A DNA stretch of 22,730 nt from Larix sibirica (lineage: Eukaryota; Streptophyta; Pinopsida; Pinales; Pinaceae). Under the pieces are notes generated by a model. It worked only from the letters and a program-made list of their open reading frames with translations, was not told the DNA's origin and ran no database searches. The position numbers and the translations under genes were made by a program. Of the stretch, positions 19,925-22,730 are shown one piece after another (the first letter of the stretch is position 1; the number at the start of each line of letters is the position of its first letter). The stretch is taken from positions 3,653 through 26,382 of the forward strand of contig NWUY0300009961.1 of NCBI GenBank assembly GCA_004151065.3, written 5' to 3'.

Positions 19925-20450
19925 AAACATACAGTTCTAGTATGGTTGGTTCTTTGTGATGGACAGGCCAAAAAATATGACTCAATAGAACAAGCTTAGC
20001 ATATGGGATATATGCTCAACAAGGGAAAAGGGGGATATCAAACACATCTTTTGGGAGTGTAAATTTGGAAGGCATTAGTGAAATAAGATTCAAAAAATGA
20101 CTCAGGAAATCTTTTACAAATGTATGCACTAGAAAGTTTCCCTGAAAAATGCACCATTGATTCGACAAGGTGCTTGGAGTTTCTAGTTTGTACTTAGGTT
20201 CCAACAATATCCTTTCTATGAATCTATAGTAAATAAATATAGGATGACTTTTCAAGGTGATCAGCAAGATTTTTATATATAGATGTTAGTTGTTTTACCA
20301 GATTGTGTTGCACTCATCAACTAACCTGGGGGATTAGTTGTAGATGCTTTTCCTTCTTGTCTAGAAAAGGAGGAGAAGCAAATCTATGCCATGCCACCTT
20401 CTGTAAATTTCATATTTTTGAATAATATATGACTCAACTTTTGCCAAAGA
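19925..20450 (+). pseudogene. Third LINE remnant: zf-RVT and 3' end
   Basis: The plus strand reads GDIKHIFWECKFGR (about 20030-20075), the HLFxxC half of a zf-RVT domain. It is preceded by NKLSIWDICSTREK, where the second Cys of the zinc site would be Arg. About 30 codons later NKYRMTFQGDQQDFY (about 20225-20275) resembles the RN..F.G linker before RNase H in plant LINEs. The following DNA up to about 20450 (ctgtaaatttcatatttttg, then aataatatatgactcaactt) resembles a LINE 3' UTR. There are several stops and frame changes, and no catalytic domain remains. Confidence 0.5.
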
Positions 20451-20874
20451 AATAGAAAAGAAGCCTTGGGCCTTGCTTAGTTACTCCTTCAAAGAAAGAC
20501 AACTCTAGAAATCGTCATAGATAAAGTGTCCTATTTACACTAGTTAGTGTTAATAAGGATCAACAAGATCATTCCAAAACTTCAATCATACAAACCTGGC
20601 ACTCTTTTGCCATTAGGAACACAAATGTTGTAGATGATAATTATGTAAAAACAAACAACAAAAGAGCAAAACGATACATTAAATGATATTCGTCATGATT
20701 CAATTTATTTAACTGACATTCTATAATTGTGGTATGAAGGAGTTATATGATGCACTATTACCAAAATACACCAACATAACAGGCTATGGAAGAATCCACT
20801 CAAATATACATCTATGTAGCCAAGTTGCAAATAACATGTGTCAAGTGCATTGATCCTGCATCCATCACACCTTA
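20451..20874. other. Gene-free stretch, nothing recognised
   Basis: AT-rich non-coding DNA without repeats that I can see. Confidence 0.4.
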
Positions 20875-21021
20875 ATCTCTCGAGGGATACACCCTACATC
20901 TCTAAGAAGACTTGGGGTGGATCCCTTATTACAAGGACATCAACCCCCATAACAGTTGTTATGGGATTTGTCCATCCCTATAACAAGTACATACTTCCTA
21001 TCAGTGTCCTAACATATATCA
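20875..21021 (+). repeat. Direct repeat D1 of a pair
   Basis: It matches D2 (21395-21565) in the same orientation. Shared blocks are aatctct, then gttatggga.ttgtccatcc (D1) and gttatgggaatcgtccatcc (D2), and aacaagta.atacttcctat. D2 has about 25-30 extra bases in the middle. Both are followed by AT-rich simple sequence. The copies could be degenerate terminal repeats of one element or two dispersed copies. Confidence 0.75.
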
Positions 21022-21042
21022 TATATATATATATAGCCCAAG

Positions 21043-21161
21043 TGCCTAATTTGAATCCTTCTTGGCAAAGCATACAAGTCTATGCTTGTTCAAGAGGGAT
21101 GGCATCCATGAATATGGGGCAGTATCCCTTGGGTTTCCCTGCAAGGTTTTCCTTGGAAACA
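21043..21161 (+). mobile_element. Truncated SINE related to the TAF13-intron SINE
   Basis: The 3' half aligns with the SINE at 12766-12959: catccatg...aggttttccttggaaa is shared (21103-21158 here). ttgaatcctt (21051-21060) could be the B box. It lacks an A box, so it is 5'-truncated. It is flanked by atatata-agcccaag (to 21042) and atatata-tgagccccaag (to 21191), which look like an imperfect target-site duplication within an (AT)n tract. Confidence 0.5.
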
Positions 21162-21181
21162 ATATATATATATATATATAT
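21162..21181. repeat. (AT)10 microsatellite
   Basis: This perfect dinucleotide run follows the truncated SINE. A second AT run lies at 21020-21034 and a third, less pure, at 21374-21391. Confidence 0.95.
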
Positions 21182-21187
21182 GAGCCC

Positions 21188-21375
21188 CAAGGGTTAGCTC
21201 AATCAATTGGTGCCACTGATCCCAAGCCGTTGTCAATAATCCAACATGCAATATAAGACCCCAAATCAATTCCCACAGGGTCAAGCACATTGAATCTATG
21301 TCACCCACTTTACATTGGATAGCATCCGGGAAACAATGGGAAGTGATCAAGAGTTATTTCCAAGGGGAAAAGAAT
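21188..21375 (+). mobile_element. Possible second SINE copy in the cluster
   Basis: gggttagctcaatcaattgg (21191-21210) resembles a tRNA A box and the start of the SINE at 12766. A weak B-box-like ttgaatcta lies near 21290, farther away than usual. The right part (catccgggaaac, ttccaagggg) weakly follows the SINE 3' end and runs into AT-rich simple sequence. Confidence 0.3.
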
Positions 21376-21394
21376 ATATATATACATATATAAA

Positions 21395-21565
21395 ATCTCT
21401 TGGGGATGCACCTTGCATCCCCAAAAAGTCTTGGCATACAACCCCTATTGCAAGAAAATACCCGTTTTTATGACAAGGGCATCGACACCAGTAACATTCG
21501 TTATGGGAATCGTCCATCCCTGCAACAAGTAGATACTTCCTATTGCGAGGGTGTTATATTATATT
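21395..21565 (+). repeat. Direct repeat D2 of a pair
   Basis: Partner of D1 at 20875-21021, starting 520 bp downstream in the same orientation. See D1 for the shared blocks. Confidence 0.75.
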
Positions 21566-21963
21566 CTAGTATATGTTGCATATTATATATTATAAAGATA
21601 ATATCGTGTGTGTGAATTTTTATATAGATAAGTGTGTCAAGAGGCGTATTCTAATAGCCTAGGTAATTCTGTAATGTGTGTCACAAAATAATAAACCTTA
21701 GGTGTTTGCACCTCAAGGGATTGGATCCCTCTNATTGGACGTCGTGTAACTGACCGTCGATACTCTATTAGTTTGTTCTGGGCCCTCATCATCCCAGACT
21801 AACTTCTAAGAGCATTTATCTTGTTTGATTGGTCTTGATCACCTTAGAATTTTTTGTAGTGGTATGATGTTTGCTCCATAGTCAAGTAGTGGCCACTAGG
21901 TTTTAGACTTAGTTTCATTTTTAATATATAATTGTGGAAAACCAACACTTGCATAGATCATGA
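21566..21963 (+). other. Possible LTR / leader of the right-hand gypsy element
   Basis: AT-rich DNA lying just upstream of the gag frame. It contains an ambiguous base N at 21733 and an aataataaacc poly(A)-like stretch near 21690. A weak primer-binding-site candidate tggtatgatg lies near 21860 but matches only its first six bases. LTR borders cannot be fixed. Confidence 0.3.
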
Positions 21964-22730
21964 AGGTTACAAAACCTTCCACCACACACAGTAGAGCCTC
22001 CACCACCACCAAGATGCTGGAGGACTGATTCCCATGGTTCTTACGAACCTGCAGGTGATAGGGAAGAACCTAGAGAGCCGCACCTGTTAACTCAGGACCA
22101 ACAAGACTTTGATACTATATAGGTTGAGGATATAACTTCAGAAGAGTTTAGAACTCGTTTTAACCCTCCTTTAACGCATCTTAGTGATCCTATAGTCATA
22201 TGTGTTGCTCCTTTAGACCAACTCGAGTTTAGTGCATATAGGTTTACCCCTAGTCATTCTATGGATGATCCAAGAGATCAAATGGGAGTTCCCCAAATTC
22301 CCACTGCAATAATGGTTACGAGAGTCCTCTTTCCTTCCTTTGCTAACACTGCAATACCTAGCTCTTCTCATAACACTTCTGCCTCGAGCTCATCTTTTTC
22401 TTTCAATTTTGGTACTTTAGGCATGCAAAGCTTCCAAGCTTCGACATCAGCCGCTATTGTAAACCCTAATGATGGGCTAGCTTTGACAGGAATGCCTGCA
22501 ATAACTTTTAATGCTTCTCCGTTTACCCAACAATTCTAGGGAATTCCACAGACTTTCCCTTCCATGACCACAGTAGGATCAATCCCTACTGCATCTATGC
22601 CTATCATGGGTACCATGACTGCGCCGTCTATTACAACTACTCTTGGTTTCAACCCTTATGTAGGTTACAATGTGAATCCAACCAATATACCTGCCGGGAG
22701 TATGCCTGGAGGAGGGGGTAATATGTTTAA
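21964..22730 (+). pseudogene. gag: N-terminal region of a gypsy-type gag, runs off right edge
   Basis: A single plus-strand frame is open from 21964 to the window end except for stops at 22120-22122 and 22537-22539. It begins with a Pro-rich stretch (VEPPPPPRCW), then acidic and charged text (YEPAGDREEPREPHLLTQD), then a long low-complexity Ser/Thr/Pro/Gly region ending PTNIPAGSMPGGGGNMF. The start is uncertain; an in-frame Met is at 22261. Plant gypsy elements related to the gag at the left edge have such a region before the capsid core, and the left copy has the comparable SGRGPASGGNPNQ text. The capsid core itself would lie past the edge, so this call rests on composition and resemblance. 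The orientation is opposite to the left-edge element, so it is a separate insertion. Confidence 0.5.

Noticed and set aside
21858-21870. Possible initiator-Met primer binding site for the right-hand element
   Set aside because: Only TGGTAT matches before it diverges, which is too short to count.

Overview
This is repeat-dominated plant nuclear DNA: AT-rich, full of decayed retroelements, with one recognisable host gene. Three things point to a land plant with a large, repeat-rich genome, possibly a gymnosperm: plant-type LINEs carrying an RNase H domain, plant Ty3/gypsy and copia signatures, and a plant-like TAF13 whose exons are separated by a 4.7 kb intron packed with mobile DNA. The gymnosperm guess is an inference from intron size and repeat load and is not proven.

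Layout. Bases 1 to about 3500 hold the 5' half of a decayed Ty3/gypsy element on the minus strand. In minus-strand order these are a 5' LTR with a TATA box, a tRNA-Arg-type primer binding site, a leader of about 1.8 kb, and a gag frame with stops that runs off the left edge. From about 3550 to 9561 lies a nearly full-length but dead LINE on the plus strand: ORF1 with a zinc knuckle, then endonuclease, reverse transcriptase, zf-RVT and RNase H. Its catalytic residues are lost at several points, and it carries a 23-bp and a 124-bp internal duplication.

From about 9600 to 15500 is the 3' part of a minus-strand gene for TFIID subunit TAF13. Its last exon is at 10640-10750 and the preceding exon is at 15423-15497. 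Two short tandem duplications lie just beyond its stop. The intron between these exons holds a duplicated unit of about 300 bp, a copia-type primer binding site, a tRNA-derived SINE with a perfect 15-bp target-site duplication, and a second LINE fragment antisense to TAF13. The upstream TAF13 exons were not found and probably lie beyond the right edge.

From about 16900 to the end there is an LTR-like promoter block, a composite degenerate repeat array (18135-19215), a third LINE remnant (about 19925-20450), and a nested SINE / (AT)n / direct-repeat cluster (20875-21565). The window closes with the Ser/Thr/Pro-rich N-terminal gag frame of another, plus-strand gypsy-type element.

Only TAF13 looks like a selected host gene. 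The rest is mobile DNA in various states of decay. I found no clearly new biochemical system. The most novel-looking items are the SINE family, the composite array at 18.1-19.2 kb, and the nested repeat cluster at 20.9-21.6 kb.
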